Source: an uncultured Winogradskyella sp.
GTDB lineage: Bacteria; Bacteroidota; Bacteroidia; Flavobacteriales; Flavobacteriaceae
NCBI RefSeq assembly: GCF_947495255.1
Contig: NZ_CANLYI010000008.1
Coordinates: 1-64,000 of the forward strand
Reading direction: 5' to 3'
Length of the DNA: 64,000 bases
This document shows positions 28,479-37,714 of this stretch, piece by piece. The stretch's first letter is position 1. Every line of letters starts with the position of its first letter. Made by a program: the position numbers and the translations under genes. A model generated the notes under the pieces. It was not told the DNA's origin and did not search any database. It worked only from the letters and a program-made list of their open reading frames with translations.

Positions 28479-28578
28479 TTATCAAAGTTATTAAAATTCA
28501 AAAATAATCAAACATCTTTAATAATTGCAAGTCACATAAAAGCATTCAGTAGCATTAGGCATATAACGACATTTAGCC

Positions 28579-28586
28579 TAAATTTG
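28579..28586 (+). promoter_or_regulatory. -7 element upstream of the MutS2-like gene
   Basis: TAAATTTG matches TAnnTTTG and lies 27 bp upstream of the ATG at 28614. A TTA rather than TTG is found at the -33 region. Confidence 0.45.
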
Positions 28587-28613
28587 TAATGCTTAAAAAA
28601 AGAAAACTATTAC

Positions 28614-30791
28614 ATGATAAACATTCATGAAAAAACCTTAAACGACCTAGAGTTTTTTACGGTTTTAGACCAAATATCCGAACATGCAATAACTGCTTTA
28701 GGCAAAGAAGCTGTATTAGCAATTCTTCCATTTAACAATGAAGAACAACTAGTGCAAGAACTTGCTTATGTCAATGAATACTTATCATCTTATGATAATG
28801 AAAACAGAATACCTAACCATGGATTTGAAACCATTGCAAAAGAATTAAAATTACTTAAAATAGAAAACACCTATCTCGAAATTTCTAGCTTACAGAAATT
28901 AGTAAGCATGTCCTTAACGGTAAATACTATTTTAAAGTTTTTAAAGAAATTTGAAGAATATTACCCAAAACTTCATCAATTTAGTCAACCTATAGAAATC
29001 AACACCACAATTATAGAACAAATTGATGCTGTAGTAGACCGTTTTGGAGATATTAAAGATAACGCTTCTCCTCTACTTTCTAATTTACGAAAATCTATAA
29101 ACCTGCTTAAAGGAAAAATAAATGGTAGTTTTTCTTCAGCATTAAATAAATATCACAGCTTAGATTATTTAGATGACATTAGAGAGTCGGTTGTAGAAAA
29201 TAAACGTGTACTTGCTGTAAAAGCCATGTATCGTAGAAAAGTAAAAGGTGCGATAATGGGTGGAAGCAAAACCGGAAGCATTGTTTACATTGAGCCAGAA
29301 ACCACGTTACAATACACAAGAGAGCTTAACAATTTAGAATACGAAGAGAAAGAAGAAGTTATTAAAATCCTAAAAGAGCTCACGGATTATATTCGTATGT
29401 TTTTACCACTTCTTAGAGATTATCAAACATTTTTAACTCAAATAGACCTTGTTTCTGCAAAAGCTAAATATGCACAAAGCATGGATGCTATTTTGCCAGA
29501 ATTCTCTAAAGAACGTAGCATGTATTTGCGAGATGCTTACCATCCACTACTCTATTTAAACAATAAGGAGAAAGGCGAAACTACATTTCCGCAAAGTATT
29601 GGCTTAAAAAAAGACAGTAGAATCATTGTTATTTCTGGACCAAATGCTGGTGGAAAAAGTATTACGCTTAAAACGGTGGGTTTACTGCAAGTAATGTTGC
29701 AAAGCGGAATGCTAGTTCCTGTACATGAACGTAGTTTTGTCTGTTTATTCGATAGAATATTAAGTGATATTGGAGATAACCAATCTATAGAAAATCATCT
29801 AAGTACATATAGTTACCGACTAAAACAGATGAATTATTTTCTTAAAAAGTGTAATAATAAAACCCTGTTTTTAATTGATGAATTTGGTACAGGAAGTGAC
29901 CCAGAATTAGGAGGTGCTTTAGCCGAAACATTCTTAGAAGTATTTTATGAGCGTGAAGCCTTTGGTATTATAACCACACACTATTCTAACTTAAAACTAC
30001 TAGCTAACGAATTACCGCATATTGAAAATGCAAATATGCTTTTTAATGAAAGAACTCTAGAACCAATGTATAAGTTGGTTGTTGGACAAGCAGGAAGCTC
30101 TTTTACGTTTGAAGTCGCACAAAAAAATGGTATTCCGTACAGCTTAATTAATAGATCTAAAAAGAAGATTGAACGTGGTAAAGTGAGATTTGATGCGACC
30201 ATTGCTAAACTTCAAAAAGAACGAAGTAAACTAGAACGCACTGAACGATCGCTTAAAGAAAATGAAAAAAAGAAAATATCTGAAGCAGATAAGCTTGAAG
30301 AAGTAAATGCTAAGGTTCAAAAGAAATTAGAGAATTTTCAAGAATTGTATGATTCTAACCAACGTTTAATTTACTTAGGACAAAAAGTCAACGATATTTC
30401 TGAAAAGTATTTTGAAGATAAGAAGAAGCGTGAGTTAATGGCAGAATTATTTCGCCTAGTACAAATTGAGAATTCTAAACGAAAAAAGGTTTCAGCAAAA
30501 CAGAAACGTGCTGAGAAACACAAAGAAAAACAAGTAAAAGAAGAAGCCGAAAAGAAAGTTGAAGTTATCCGTAAAAAGAAAAAAGAAGCTAAGAAAAAAG
30601 AAACTACAACCGAAAAACCTAAACCAATTTTAAGAGTTGGCGATAGAGTGAGGATGCAAGATGGACGTGCAATTGGTAGCATAGATTCTATAGAAAAAGG
30701 AAAAGCCAATGTTAATTATGGCATGTTTACTACAAACGTTAGCTTAGATATGCTAGATTTAGTTGAAGCTGTTAAGAAGAAAAAGAAGTAA
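28614..30791 (+). CDS. MutS2-like DNA mismatch ATPase lacking the Smr domain
   Basis: The 725-residue protein has the MutS core and clamp helices (residues 1-320), Walker A ISGPNAGGKS, the DIGDNQSIENHLSTYS loop, Walker B TLFLIDEFGTGSDPELG and the ITTHYSNLK motif. It lacks the N-terminal mismatch-recognition domain of MutS1, so it belongs to the MutS2 branch. After a Lys/Glu-rich coiled coil (about 520-665) it has a KOW-like beta domain (ILRVGDRVRMQDGRAIGSID), but it ends in poly-Lys without the Smr nuclease domain of canonical MutS2. Roles in MutS2 include recombination control and ribosome rescue. Confidence 0.9.
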   Translation: MINIHEKTLNDLEFFTVLDQISEHAITALGKEAVLAILPFNNEEQLVQELAYVNEYLSSYDNENRIPNHGFETIAKELKLLKIENTYLEISSLQKLVSMSLTVNTILKFLKKFEEYYPKLHQFSQPIEINTTIIEQIDAVVDRFGDIKDNASPLLSNLRKSINLLKGKINGSFSSALNKYHSLDYLDDIRESVVENKRVLAVKAMYRRKVKGAIMGGSKTGSIVYIEPETTLQYTRELNNLEYEEKEEVIKILKELTDYIRMFLPLLRDYQTFLTQIDLVSAKAKYAQSMDAILPEFSKERSMYLRDAYHPLLYLNNKEKGETTFPQSIGLKKDSRIIVISGPNAGGKSITLKTVGLLQVMLQSGMLVPVHERSFVCLFDRILSDIGDNQSIENHLSTYSYRLKQMNYFLKKCNNKTLFLIDEFGTGSDPELGGALAETFLEVFYEREAFGIITTHYSNLKLLANELPHIENANMLFNERTLEPMYKLVVGQAGSSFTFEVAQKNGIPYSLINRSKKKIERGKVRFDATIAKLQKERSKLERTERSLKENEKKKISEADKLEEVNAKVQKKLENFQELYDSNQRLIYLGQKVNDISEKYFEDKKKRELMAELFRLVQIENSKRKKVSAKQKRAEKHKEKQVKEEAEKKVEVIRKKKKEAKKKETTTEKPKPILRVGDRVRMQDGRAIGSIDSIEKGKANVNYGMFTTNVSLDMLDLVEAVKKKKK

Positions 30792-30814
30792 TACGTCAAC
30801 TTTGAAACTTATAA

Positions 30815-31234
30815 ATGATAGAAATTCCAAATAACAAACAACTCATTCTTTTTGATGGTGTTTGCAATCTATGCAACAGTAGTGTTTTGTATGTTATTAA
30901 ACGAGATTCTAAAAATAAATTCTTGTTTGCGCCTTTAGAGAGTAATATTGGTAAAGACATTATTAAAAAATTTAAAATAGATACAGAGAAAACAGATTCA
31001 ATCTTATTGTATAATCCTGTAACAGATAAATTAACTAATAAATCTACAGCAGCATTATTAATCGCTAGTCGTTTAGGTTTTGCGACTAACCTACTGTCTG
31101 TTTTTATTATTGTGCCAGCTTTTATTAGAAATTGGGTTTATAATTACATTGCTAAAAACCGTTATAAATGGTATGGCAAAAAAGAATCTTGTATGATACC
31201 GACTCCACAATTAAAATCTAAATTTTTAGATTAA
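30815..31234 (+). CDS. DCC family thiol-disulfide oxidoreductase-like protein (DUF393)
   Basis: This 139-residue protein opens with LILFDGVCNLCNSSV, the DxxCxxC motif of the DCC family in a thioredoxin-like fold, followed by LLIASRLGFATNLLSVF and a hydrophobic C-terminal helical segment with FIRNWVYNYIAKNRYKWYG. Family members are predicted oxidoreductases, often membrane associated; the substrate is unknown. It follows the MutS2-like gene by 23 bp and is probably cotranscribed with it. Confidence 0.85.
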   Translation: MIEIPNNKQLILFDGVCNLCNSSVLYVIKRDSKNKFLFAPLESNIGKDIIKKFKIDTEKTDSILLYNPVTDKLTNKSTAALLIASRLGFATNLLSVFIIVPAFIRNWVYNYIAKNRYKWYGKKESCMIPTPQLKSKFLD

Positions 31235-31261
31235 TCAATTTTCTTATTATTTCAAAAAAAA

Positions 31262-31290
31262 AAGCCCTTTCACAACCAAATGAAGGGCTT
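31262..31290 (+). terminator. Hairpin downstream of the DCC gene
   Basis: AAGCCCTT and AAGGGCTT form an 8-bp stem around a 13-base loop, 28 bp after the DCC gene's stop. It is flanked by A-runs on the left and AATTTAAATT on the right, so it is a moderate intrinsic terminator on the plus strand. Confidence 0.6.
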
Positions 31291-31602
31291 AATTTAAATT
31301 AACAACTTACTTAAAACTAAATTAATTTTACAAAAAATGTAATCTCAATTCTGAATATTATGAGGGAAAATATGGAATTGTATCATAGCACAAATTTTGA
31401 TACTGTAAAGGTAATTGTGTATTAAGGGTTTCCGTAAAAAACTCGTTGTAAGCCTTCTTATAATTGATTAATCATTTAAATATGTCAATTATCTCTACCA
31501 ACAACGCTTAAGTAGTATTTGCCTTACTAGACGGAATAGCCAGTTCACCCTACAAAAGTTTCAGTTTACTCATTTGTACTTTATTACGCTTGCTTGGTAT
31601 TA
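31291..31602. other. Noncoding gap without recognisable gene
   Basis: No convincing ORF, tRNA or repeat is visible. There are only short dyads, such as TGATTAATCA near 31466 inside a wider AATTGA/TCAATT pair. The last bases hold the promoter of the DUF4139 gene. A long 5' leader or small RNA is possible but not supported by strong structure. Confidence 0.5.
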
Positions 31603-31610
31603 TAATTTTG
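31603..31610 (+). promoter_or_regulatory. -7 element of the DUF4139 gene
   Basis: TAATTTTG matches TAnnTTTG, with TTA 19 bp upstream. It lies 23 bp before the ATG at 31634, supporting that start over the in-frame TTG at 31574. Confidence 0.45.
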
Positions 31611-31633
31611 AATTCAACTCAATACTCAAGATT

Positions 31634-33568
31634 ATGAAACTCCAACTACCCCCTTTAAAATTACTTCTACTATTTTTGGTCGTATTTAGTATTCAAATTA
31701 GTAATGCTTTTCAACAACCTTCAGAAATTAAAACAGTAACGGTTTATTTAGATGGTGCAGAGATAAACCGAGAAACCACAGTGAAATTAAATTCTGGCAA
31801 CTCCGAAATTACACTCAATAACCTCTCACCTTATATTGAAGAAAGTAGCATTCAGATTTCAGGATTAAACAAAGCGTCCATCCTATCCATTAATTATGGC
31901 ATCAATTATTTATCTAAGCAAAAACAAAGTGATTCTATTGTTGCCTTACAAGATGAATTGAAAACTCTCGATGAGAAAATTCAATTTCAAAATAATTTAA
32001 TTTCTGGTTATAATGAAGAATTAAGCTTAATTCAGACTAACAAAAACCTTGGTAATGCAACAGAAGTAGTAAGTTTAGAAAAGCTAAAAACTTTTGCCAC
32101 TTACTATAGAACAAGAATTACCGAGTTAAAAAACGACATGAATACGTCTTATTCTAAAATTAGAAATCATCAAAAAACACAAACCGAAATTCAACAACAA
32201 TTAGCCGAATTTAATGTTGAAGAAAAAACACAAACTGGCGAAATAAAATTGAAACTAAACAGTGAAGTCGCAACAGCTTTAAACTTAAAAATAAAGTATA
32301 ATATAAAGAATGCTGGCTGGTTTCCTATTTATGATTTAAAAGCAGAAAAAATTAACAGTCCTATAAATCTTGAATATAAAGCACATGTGTTTCAAAATTC
32401 TGGCTGTGATTGGACAGATGTTAATCTTGTACTCTCTACAAGCGACCCAAATACCAATAACGAAAAGCCAACGGTAAATCCAAAATATTTAAACTTTATA
32501 AGTCCATATAGTAATTACAATACTAATCGTGCGACCAAGAGTTATAATTACAAGTACAATCCCTTAGTTAAAACGGTTTCAGGTGTGGTGACTTCCGCTT
32601 CAGATGGTTTGCCAATGCCTGGAGCAACTGTTATAGAAAAAGGAACCTCTAATGGCGTACAAACTGATTTTGATGGCAAATACACTTTAAAAACAACATC
32701 TGGTAATGCAATTATATATTCTTATGTTGGTATGGATTCTGAAGAGTTACCTATTCATTCTAGTATAATAAATGTAGCACTAGATGACAATAATAACTTA
32801 GATGAAGTTGTTGTTATTGGTTATAGCACTACAAAAAAAGAAGCCTATGGAGCTTCAGAGCATATAAACAAAGTACAACAAATGATTGATGAAGATTTTG
32901 ATGACCAACCTTACGCAGAACCTATAAGTTACACTGCAACTGGTAATATTATCGAAGAAGGCATCACCAATACAAGTTTCAAAATAGATAAAAAATATAC
33001 CATTCCTTCAGATGGTGATATCGCTGTGATCGAAATAGACGAGTTTAGTGTTCCTGCAACTTACAATTACTTTGCAGCACCTATTTTAAATGAAAATGTG
33101 TTTTTAACTGCAAAAATTGGTAATTGGGAACAATACAACTTATTACCTGCAGAAGCTAATGTTTATTTTGAAGGGAGTTATTCTGGTAAAACAAATATTA
33201 ATCCGGCAGCAACAACAGATAGTTTAACAATTTCACTTGGTGTAGACCCAAATATAATTATTAAACGAACACAGCTTAACGACTTTAAAAAGTCTACATT
33301 TATAGGCAGCAATAAGATTATACAAAAAGCTTATGAAATTGAAATTAAAAACAATAAAAAATCTAATATTCAGTTAACGCTTTTAGACCGAATTCCGAAA
33401 AGTCAAAATAAATCTATAAAGATTGATGATGTAGAAACTGGTAGTTCTAATTATAATGAAGACAAAGGTATTTTAAAATGGAAAATTAATCTGAAACCTG
33501 GAGCTACTGAAAAATTAAAACATTCCTATTCTGTAAAGTTTCCAAAAGGAAAACGTCTGAATCTATAA
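31634..33568 (+). CDS. DUF4139 (mucoidy-inhibitor-A-like) protein with inserted carboxypeptidase-regulatory-like domain
   Basis: From the ATG at 31634 the product is 644 residues, with a signal peptide (cleavage near ISNA). DUF4140 (TVYLDGAEINRETTVKL) comes first, then a coiled coil (about 100-190), then DUF4139 (LKIKYNIKNAGWFPIYDLKA). That domain is interrupted at about residues 315-415 by a carboxypeptidase-regulatory-like beta domain (VSGVVTSASDGLPMPGATV, TDFDGKYTL) ending in LDEVVVIGYSTTKK, the hallmark of the SusC/RagA N-terminus. It then resumes to the end. No TonB-dependent barrel follows. It is likely periplasmic or surface-linked; exact role unknown. Confidence 0.85.
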   Translation: MKLQLPPLKLLLLFLVVFSIQISNAFQQPSEIKTVTVYLDGAEINRETTVKLNSGNSEITLNNLSPYIEESSIQISGLNKASILSINYGINYLSKQKQSDSIVALQDELKTLDEKIQFQNNLISGYNEELSLIQTNKNLGNATEVVSLEKLKTFATYYRTRITELKNDMNTSYSKIRNHQKTQTEIQQQLAEFNVEEKTQTGEIKLKLNSEVATALNLKIKYNIKNAGWFPIYDLKAEKINSPINLEYKAHVFQNSGCDWTDVNLVLSTSDPNTNNEKPTVNPKYLNFISPYSNYNTNRATKSYNYKYNPLVKTVSGVVTSASDGLPMPGATVIEKGTSNGVQTDFDGKYTLKTTSGNAIIYSYVGMDSEELPIHSSIINVALDDNNNLDEVVVIGYSTTKKEAYGASEHINKVQQMIDEDFDDQPYAEPISYTATGNIIEEGITNTSFKIDKKYTIPSDGDIAVIEIDEFSVPATYNYFAAPILNENVFLTAKIGNWEQYNLLPAEANVYFEGSYSGKTNINPAATTDSLTISLGVDPNIIIKRTQLNDFKKSTFIGSNKIIQKAYEIEIKNNKKSNIQLTLLDRIPKSQNKSIKIDDVETGSSNYNEDKGILKWKINLKPGATEKLKHSYSVKFPKGKRLNL

Positions 33569-33576
33569 TATAAAAT

Positions 33577-33719
33577 AAGTCTCAAAACAAAATAGTTTCA
33601 ATTAGACCCTAACTTCTGTTAGTTGGGAACGAGTCTAATTCTTATAAGAAAAATTGTCTAGCTTCTTATGAGTTTCATTAAAATGATAGAAATGCTATTT
33701 TCGTTTTGAGGCTTTTTTT
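33577..33719 (+). ncRNA. Candidate multibranched structured RNA ending in a U-tract
   Basis: Outer arms 33577-33595 and 33695-33714 pair over about 19 positions (one bulged C, one G-U), followed by seven Ts. Inside lie three consecutive hairpins. The first is 33601-33607 with 33633-33639 (ATTAGAC/GTCTAAT), enclosing CTAAC/GTTAG. The second is 33641-33650 with 33663-33672 (one wobble pair). The third is 33673-33678 with 33683-33692. Together they form a four-way junction. It follows the DUF4139 stop by 8 bp and ends at the stop of the convergent gene. It may be an elaborate terminator, a processed small RNA or a palindromic mobile element. Visual folding only. Confidence 0.5.
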
Positions 33720-34050
33720 AAGCTTTAAACAACCGTGTTAATGCTTTTAGCATGTTTTGCTCAGTGATATCAAAATCATCATCGGCAAAAAACAGAACCT
33801 TAATATCTTCTAGTAATAAATCAATATCATCCTTATCATAAAGATGTTGCTCTAAACTTGTTGTAATTTTTTTAAGACCTTGGTAGTCGTTGTCTCTATC
33901 AAATTCTTCGTGAATTTCTTGAAACGTTTCTTTATCTACTTTAGAGATTATTAATTCGCGCTCTTTTTCAGACTCCTTAAAATCAGCATTCGCAGCAAAT
34001 AATAAAACGTAAGCGACAAGTTCATCTTTAGTCCAATCTATTGTTTTCAT
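33718..34050 (-). CDS. TerB-like small helical protein
   Basis: This 110-residue, strongly acidic, all-helical protein opens with WTKDELVAYVLLFAANADFKES and contains KERELIISKVD and a C-terminal DFDITEQNMLKALTRLF, the repeated EF-hand-like acidic pattern seen in TerB or DjlA-type helical domains. Function is unknown; the TerB fold binds metal and proteins. The sulfurtransferase gene is 26 bp upstream on the same strand, so the two may share a transcript. Confidence 0.6.
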   Translation of the reverse strand: MKTIDWTKDELVAYVLLFAANADFKESEKERELIISKVDKETFQEIHEEFDRDNDYQGLKKITTSLEQHLYDKDDIDLLLEDIKVLFFADDDFDITEQNMLKALTRLFKA

Positions 34051-34076
34051 GTTTTCTATCCACTAAAGTGGTTTTT

Positions 34077-34892
34077 TTAATCGGTTAAGCTTCCATATTC
34101 TGTCCATGATCCATCATAGACAATTAAATCTTTATAATCACACAATGTAGCAGCCAAAGCCACAACACAAGCTGTAATACCAGAGCCACAACTAAATAGT
34201 AACGTTCTGTTTTCTATCTCTAAATTACTAAAGATTTCTGATAATTGTGTAATAGGCTTAAAAATATTCCCATTAAACAAATCTGTAAAAGGTAAATTTT
34301 TAGAATTAGGAATTGTACCTCGTCGCAGCCCTTCTCTAGGTTCGTCGACCAAACATTTAAAACGTGCTTCTGAACGTGCATCTACAATTAAAACATTTGG
34401 GTCTTTAATAAATTGATTTAAGCCCTCAAAGTTGGTCATTAATTCTGGATTAAATTCAACAGTAATGTTACCTCTTTGATAAGTTTCGTTTACATAACTA
34501 TTAACAGGGAAGTTTTGTAATGTCCATTCTAGTAAACCACCATCTAAAACAGCAACTTTATTAAATCCAAAAACTTTAAATAGCCACCATACTCTAGCAC
34601 TAGAGTAAACACCTTTATCATCATAAACAACAATACAAGAATCCTTGTTTACTCCTAAATGTTGTGCTTCAGTTTGAAACTGTTCTTTGGAAGGCAACGT
34701 ACTAGGAAAAGGTGCAGAAACATCACTAAATTTTTTCTTAATATCAAAAAATCGAGCATTTAGTATCCTTTCTGAATTTGAATCTATTATTTTATTAATT
34801 GTAGCATCTAATACAATTAAATTTGAAGCATCCTTATTGGCATTCAACCAATCTACTGAAACTATAGGTGTATTGAGTTGAATTGCTTTCAT
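34077..34892 (-). CDS. 3-mercaptopyruvate/thiosulfate sulfurtransferase (tandem rhodanese)
   Basis: The 271-residue protein has two rhodanese domains. The N-terminal one (VVYDDKGVYSSARVWWLFKVFGFNKVAVLDGG) is inactive. The C-terminal one carries the active-site Cys in LLFSCGSGITACV, where CGSGxT is the loop typical of mercaptopyruvate sulfurtransferases (SseA type). It moves sulfur from 3-mercaptopyruvate or thiosulfate to acceptors in the cytoplasm. There is no signal peptide. Confidence 0.9.
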   Translation of the reverse strand: MKAIQLNTPIVSVDWLNANKDASNLIVLDATINKIIDSNSERILNARFFDIKKKFSDVSAPFPSTLPSKEQFQTEAQHLGVNKDSCIVVYDDKGVYSSARVWWLFKVFGFNKVAVLDGGLLEWTLQNFPVNSYVNETYQRGNITVEFNPELMTNFEGLNQFIKDPNVLIVDARSEARFKCLVDEPREGLRRGTIPNSKNLPFTDLFNGNIFKPITQLSEIFSNLEIENRTLLFSCGSGITACVVALAATLCDYKDLIVYDGSWTEYGSLTD

Positions 34893-34943
34893 ATCATTAT
34901 AATATTCAAAATTTCTCGTTTAAAAATGAAATATAGATTTTTA

Positions 34944-36389
34944 TTACGAATCTAAATCAAAAGTTTCTGAAGGATTTTCGTGCTCTACATAATCCAATAA
35001 ATTTTCGCCATCTGCAATGATAGAACAAACTGTAGCATCACCTGTAACGTTAACAACGGTTCTAAACATATCTAAAATTCTATCTACAGGAAAAATAATG
35101 GCAATCCAAGCAGGATTCAATCCTACTGAGCTCAATACAATTATCAACATTACTAAACCTGCACTTGGCACAGCTGCCGAACCAATAGAAGCTAATGTTG
35201 CTGTTAAAACAACCGTTATTTGCTGCCCAATTGTTAAATCTATCATATGCATCTGTGCCAAAAACACTACCGCAATAGCTTGATACATACTTGTACCATC
35301 CATATTTACAGTTGCACCTATTGGTAAAACAAAACTGCTTACTTTTTTATCTACTCCTAAATTTTGCTCTACACACTCCATAGTTACAGGTAATGTTGCC
35401 GCACTACTCGATGTAGAAAATGCCAATGTCTGCGCTGGACCCATCGCTTTAAAAAAACCTTTGTAAGGTATTTTTTTAACAAACAGTTTTAAAACCATTG
35501 GATATACAACAAAAATCATAAGCAATAATCCAATAAGAACAGTCAGCGAATACCAGCTTAAACCTTTAAAAATTTCAACTACCTTACCAATATCGTCACC
35601 AGCCATTCTACTGACAACACCTGCTAATAAAGCAAATACAAAAAACGGAGCTGCTTGCATTACAATATCTACCATTTTTAAAAATACTTCATTAATACCA
35701 TCAACCAATTTTAAGACAGGTTGCGCCTTATCTGAAGGAATAAATAATAAACAAACACCAAAGAAAACAGCAAAGAAGATAATTTTAAGCATAGAGCCAT
35801 TATCTGTTAATGCATGGAAAAAATTACTTGGTATAATATCTACTAAAGGCTTTAAAGGAGAGACGTCTTCTTTATTCTTTATAGCAGCCATTTTATCTTG
35901 AACAGAAGCATTTTGAAGTTCACTTTTAGTTAATTCTGAAATCTCTTGTGCTCGTTTAAAAAAAGCTGGGTCTTGGAGGTAATTAATACCATCTTTAATT
36001 TCATGTCCTTCTTCATTAGCCCATATTTCATAACTAATACGATTGTCTATTCTGCTACTTTCATCAATTAATTCTCCTGGCTTAACCAAGTTTACCAATA
36101 CTAAACCTAATGAAATTGCTAAAATTGTGGTGATTAAATAAATACCTAAGGTCTTTCCTCCCATTCTTCCTAAACTAGCAGGATCACCAATATTTGCAAC
36201 ACCACCAATAATAGAAAACAATACTAAAGGAACGGCAATAAGCTTCAGTAAATTAATAAACATTGTACCAAAAGGATCTATCCAATCGATGGTAAACTCA
36301 CTCCAACCCATTGTGCTTGATACTAAAGCCCAAATGATTCCGAGAACCATACCAATAATAATCTTCCAGTGTAATGCTAATTTTTTCAT
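34944..36389 (-). CDS. Dicarboxylate/amino acid:cation symporter (DAACS family)
   Basis: The ~481-residue transporter shows the DAACS landmarks: LALHWKIIIGM at the N-terminus, LIAVPLVLFSIIGGVANIGD, the serine-rich reentrant loop AFSTSSSAATLPVTMECVEQ, and the substrate site NMDGTSMYQAIAVVF. It takes up C4-dicarboxylates, glutamate or aspartate with protons or sodium. An extra ~60-residue hydrophilic loop (about 105-185) makes it longer than E. coli GltP. I use the ATG at 36389, since the longer frame starts with TTG. Confidence 0.9.
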   Translation of the reverse strand: MKKLALHWKIIIGMVLGIIWALVSSTMGWSEFTIDWIDPFGTMFINLLKLIAVPLVLFSIIGGVANIGDPASLGRMGGKTLGIYLITTILAISLGLVLVNLVKPGELIDESSRIDNRISYEIWANEEGHEIKDGINYLQDPAFFKRAQEISELTKSELQNASVQDKMAAIKNKEDVSPLKPLVDIIPSNFFHALTDNGSMLKIIFFAVFFGVCLLFIPSDKAQPVLKLVDGINEVFLKMVDIVMQAAPFFVFALLAGVVSRMAGDDIGKVVEIFKGLSWYSLTVLIGLLLMIFVVYPMVLKLFVKKIPYKGFFKAMGPAQTLAFSTSSSAATLPVTMECVEQNLGVDKKVSSFVLPIGATVNMDGTSMYQAIAVVFLAQMHMIDLTIGQQITVVLTATLASIGSAAVPSAGLVMLIIVLSSVGLNPAWIAIIFPVDRILDMFRTVVNVTGDATVCSIIADGENLLDYVEHENPSETFDLDS

Positions 36390-36452
36390 TCTTTCCTTAA
36401 CCCTTTCCAAGGGAAAAGGACTTTTTTAATTTAAATTCTTATCTCATATCTA

Positions 36453-36594
36453 TTACCAATTCATGATTATTAATATGATCATAATCACTATTGCATAATT
36501 TAAAACGCCTAAAGTTCTTACTTGAGAAGCTTCTTCAATTTTTCTATCAAAACCAAACTTTTCTAATCTCTTTATTTTTTTCTTCTAAATTCAA
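36453..36594 (-). pseudogene. Small membrane-protein ORF interrupted at an A7 run
   Basis: On the minus strand between aroC and the symporter, TTG at 36594 starts a short frame opening NLEEK. After a run of seven As the sensible reading continues only if one A is removed. It then gives about 46 residues: charged IKRLEKFGFDRKIEEASQVRTLG, then a hydrophobic end with IVIMIILIIMNW, stop at 36453. This looks like a small tail-anchored protein. The shift could be a sequencing error, a decayed gene or slippage on the homopolymer. Confidence 0.4.
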
Positions 36595-36606
36595 CTAAGA
36601 AGCTAT

Positions 36607-37671
36607 TTAAAGTCTGCTTACTCTATCTAACAATAAATAATCTGCAATTACCAATGCTGCCATTGCTTCTACTATAGGCACAGCTCTTGGCACTACACAA
36701 GGGTCGTGTCTTCCTTTTCCTTGCATTTCTACAATCTCACCAGCACTATTTAAAGCGTCTTGCTTTTGAATTACGGTTGCAACTGGTTTAAAGGCCACTC
36801 TAAAATAAATGTCCATTCCGTTAGAAATTCCACCCTGTATACCTCCAGACAAGTTAGTTTTTGTTGTTCCATCTTCATTAAACAAGTCGTTATGCTCGCT
36901 TCCTTTCATTTTAGCGCCACAAAATCCACTCCCATATTCAAAGCCTTTTACAGCATTTATGGATAGCATGGCTTTACCTAATTCTGCATGTAATTTGTCA
37001 AAAACAGGTTCTCCAAGTCCAACTGGTACATTTTTAATGACACAAGTTATTGTGCCACCAATAGTATCTCCTTGTTTTTTGATTTCTTCTACTTTAGATA
37101 TCATTTTTTCTGCTGTAGCTTCATCAGGGCAGCGAATAATATTAGATTCTGTTTTACTAAAATCTAAATCTTGATAAGGTTTATCTATAAAAATATCACC
37201 TACTGAAGAGGTAAATGCATTAATTTCAATTTTAGACAGAAATTGTTTCGCTATTGCTCCTGCCACAACACGAGAGGCTGTTTCACGAGCAGAACTGCGT
37301 CCTCCTCCTCTATAATCCCTTACACCATATTTTTTTTCGTAGGTGTAATCTGCATGACTAGGACGATAAACATCTTTAATATGTGAGTAGTCTTTTGATT
37401 TCTGATTGGTGTTATGTATCACAAACCCAATTGGTGTTCCGGTAGTTACACCTTCAAAAATACCTGAATAATACTCTACAGTATCTGGTTCTTTACGTTG
37501 AGTTACAATTTTAGATTGACCTGGTTTTCTTCGGTTCAATTCATTTTGAATAGCTTCAAAATCGAGTGTTATTCCTGCAGGACAGCCATCAATTATACCT
37601 CCTATCGCTTTTCCATGCGATTCACCATATGTAGTAAGTTTAAATAATTTCCCAATCGTATTTCCTGCCAT
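36607..37671 (-). CDS. aroC: Chorismate synthase
   Basis: The 354-residue enzyme has the full set of chorismate synthase motifs: [20 protein letters not shown] at the N-terminus, [29 protein letters not shown], and the C-terminal [22 protein letters not shown]. It converts 5-enolpyruvylshikimate 3-phosphate to chorismate using reduced FMN, the last common step to aromatic amino acids. It stands alone, without other aro genes nearby. Confidence 0.97.
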   Translation of the reverse strand: MAGNTIGKLFKLTTYGESHGKAIGGIIDGCPAGITLDFEAIQNELNRRKPGQSKIVTQRKEPDTVEYYSGIFEGVTTGTPIGFVIHNTNQKSKDYSHIKDVYRPSHADYTYEKKYGVRDYRGGGRSSARETASRVVAGAIAKQFLSKIEINAFTSSVGDIFIDKPYQDLDFSKTESNIIRCPDEATAEKMISKVEEIKKQGDTIGGTITCVIKNVPVGLGEPVFDKLHAELGKAMLSINAVKGFEYGSGFCGAKMKGSEHNDLFNEDGTTKTNLSGGIQGGISNGMDIYFRVAFKPVATVIQKQDALNSAGEIVEMQGKGRHDPCVVPRAVPIVEAMAALVIADYLLLDRVSRL

Positions 37672-37714
37672 TACAATTTATTTTACGCTAATGTAATTGT
37701 ATTATTATAAAAAT

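Noticed and set aside
28614..30791. MutS1 mismatch repair protein
   Set aside because: It lacks the N-terminal mismatch-recognition domain and has the MutS2-type core and C-terminal coiled coil.
31634..33568. TonB-dependent receptor of SusC type
   Set aside because: The SusC-like signature is only an inserted domain; no plug or 22-strand barrel follows and the flanking domains are DUF4140/DUF4139.
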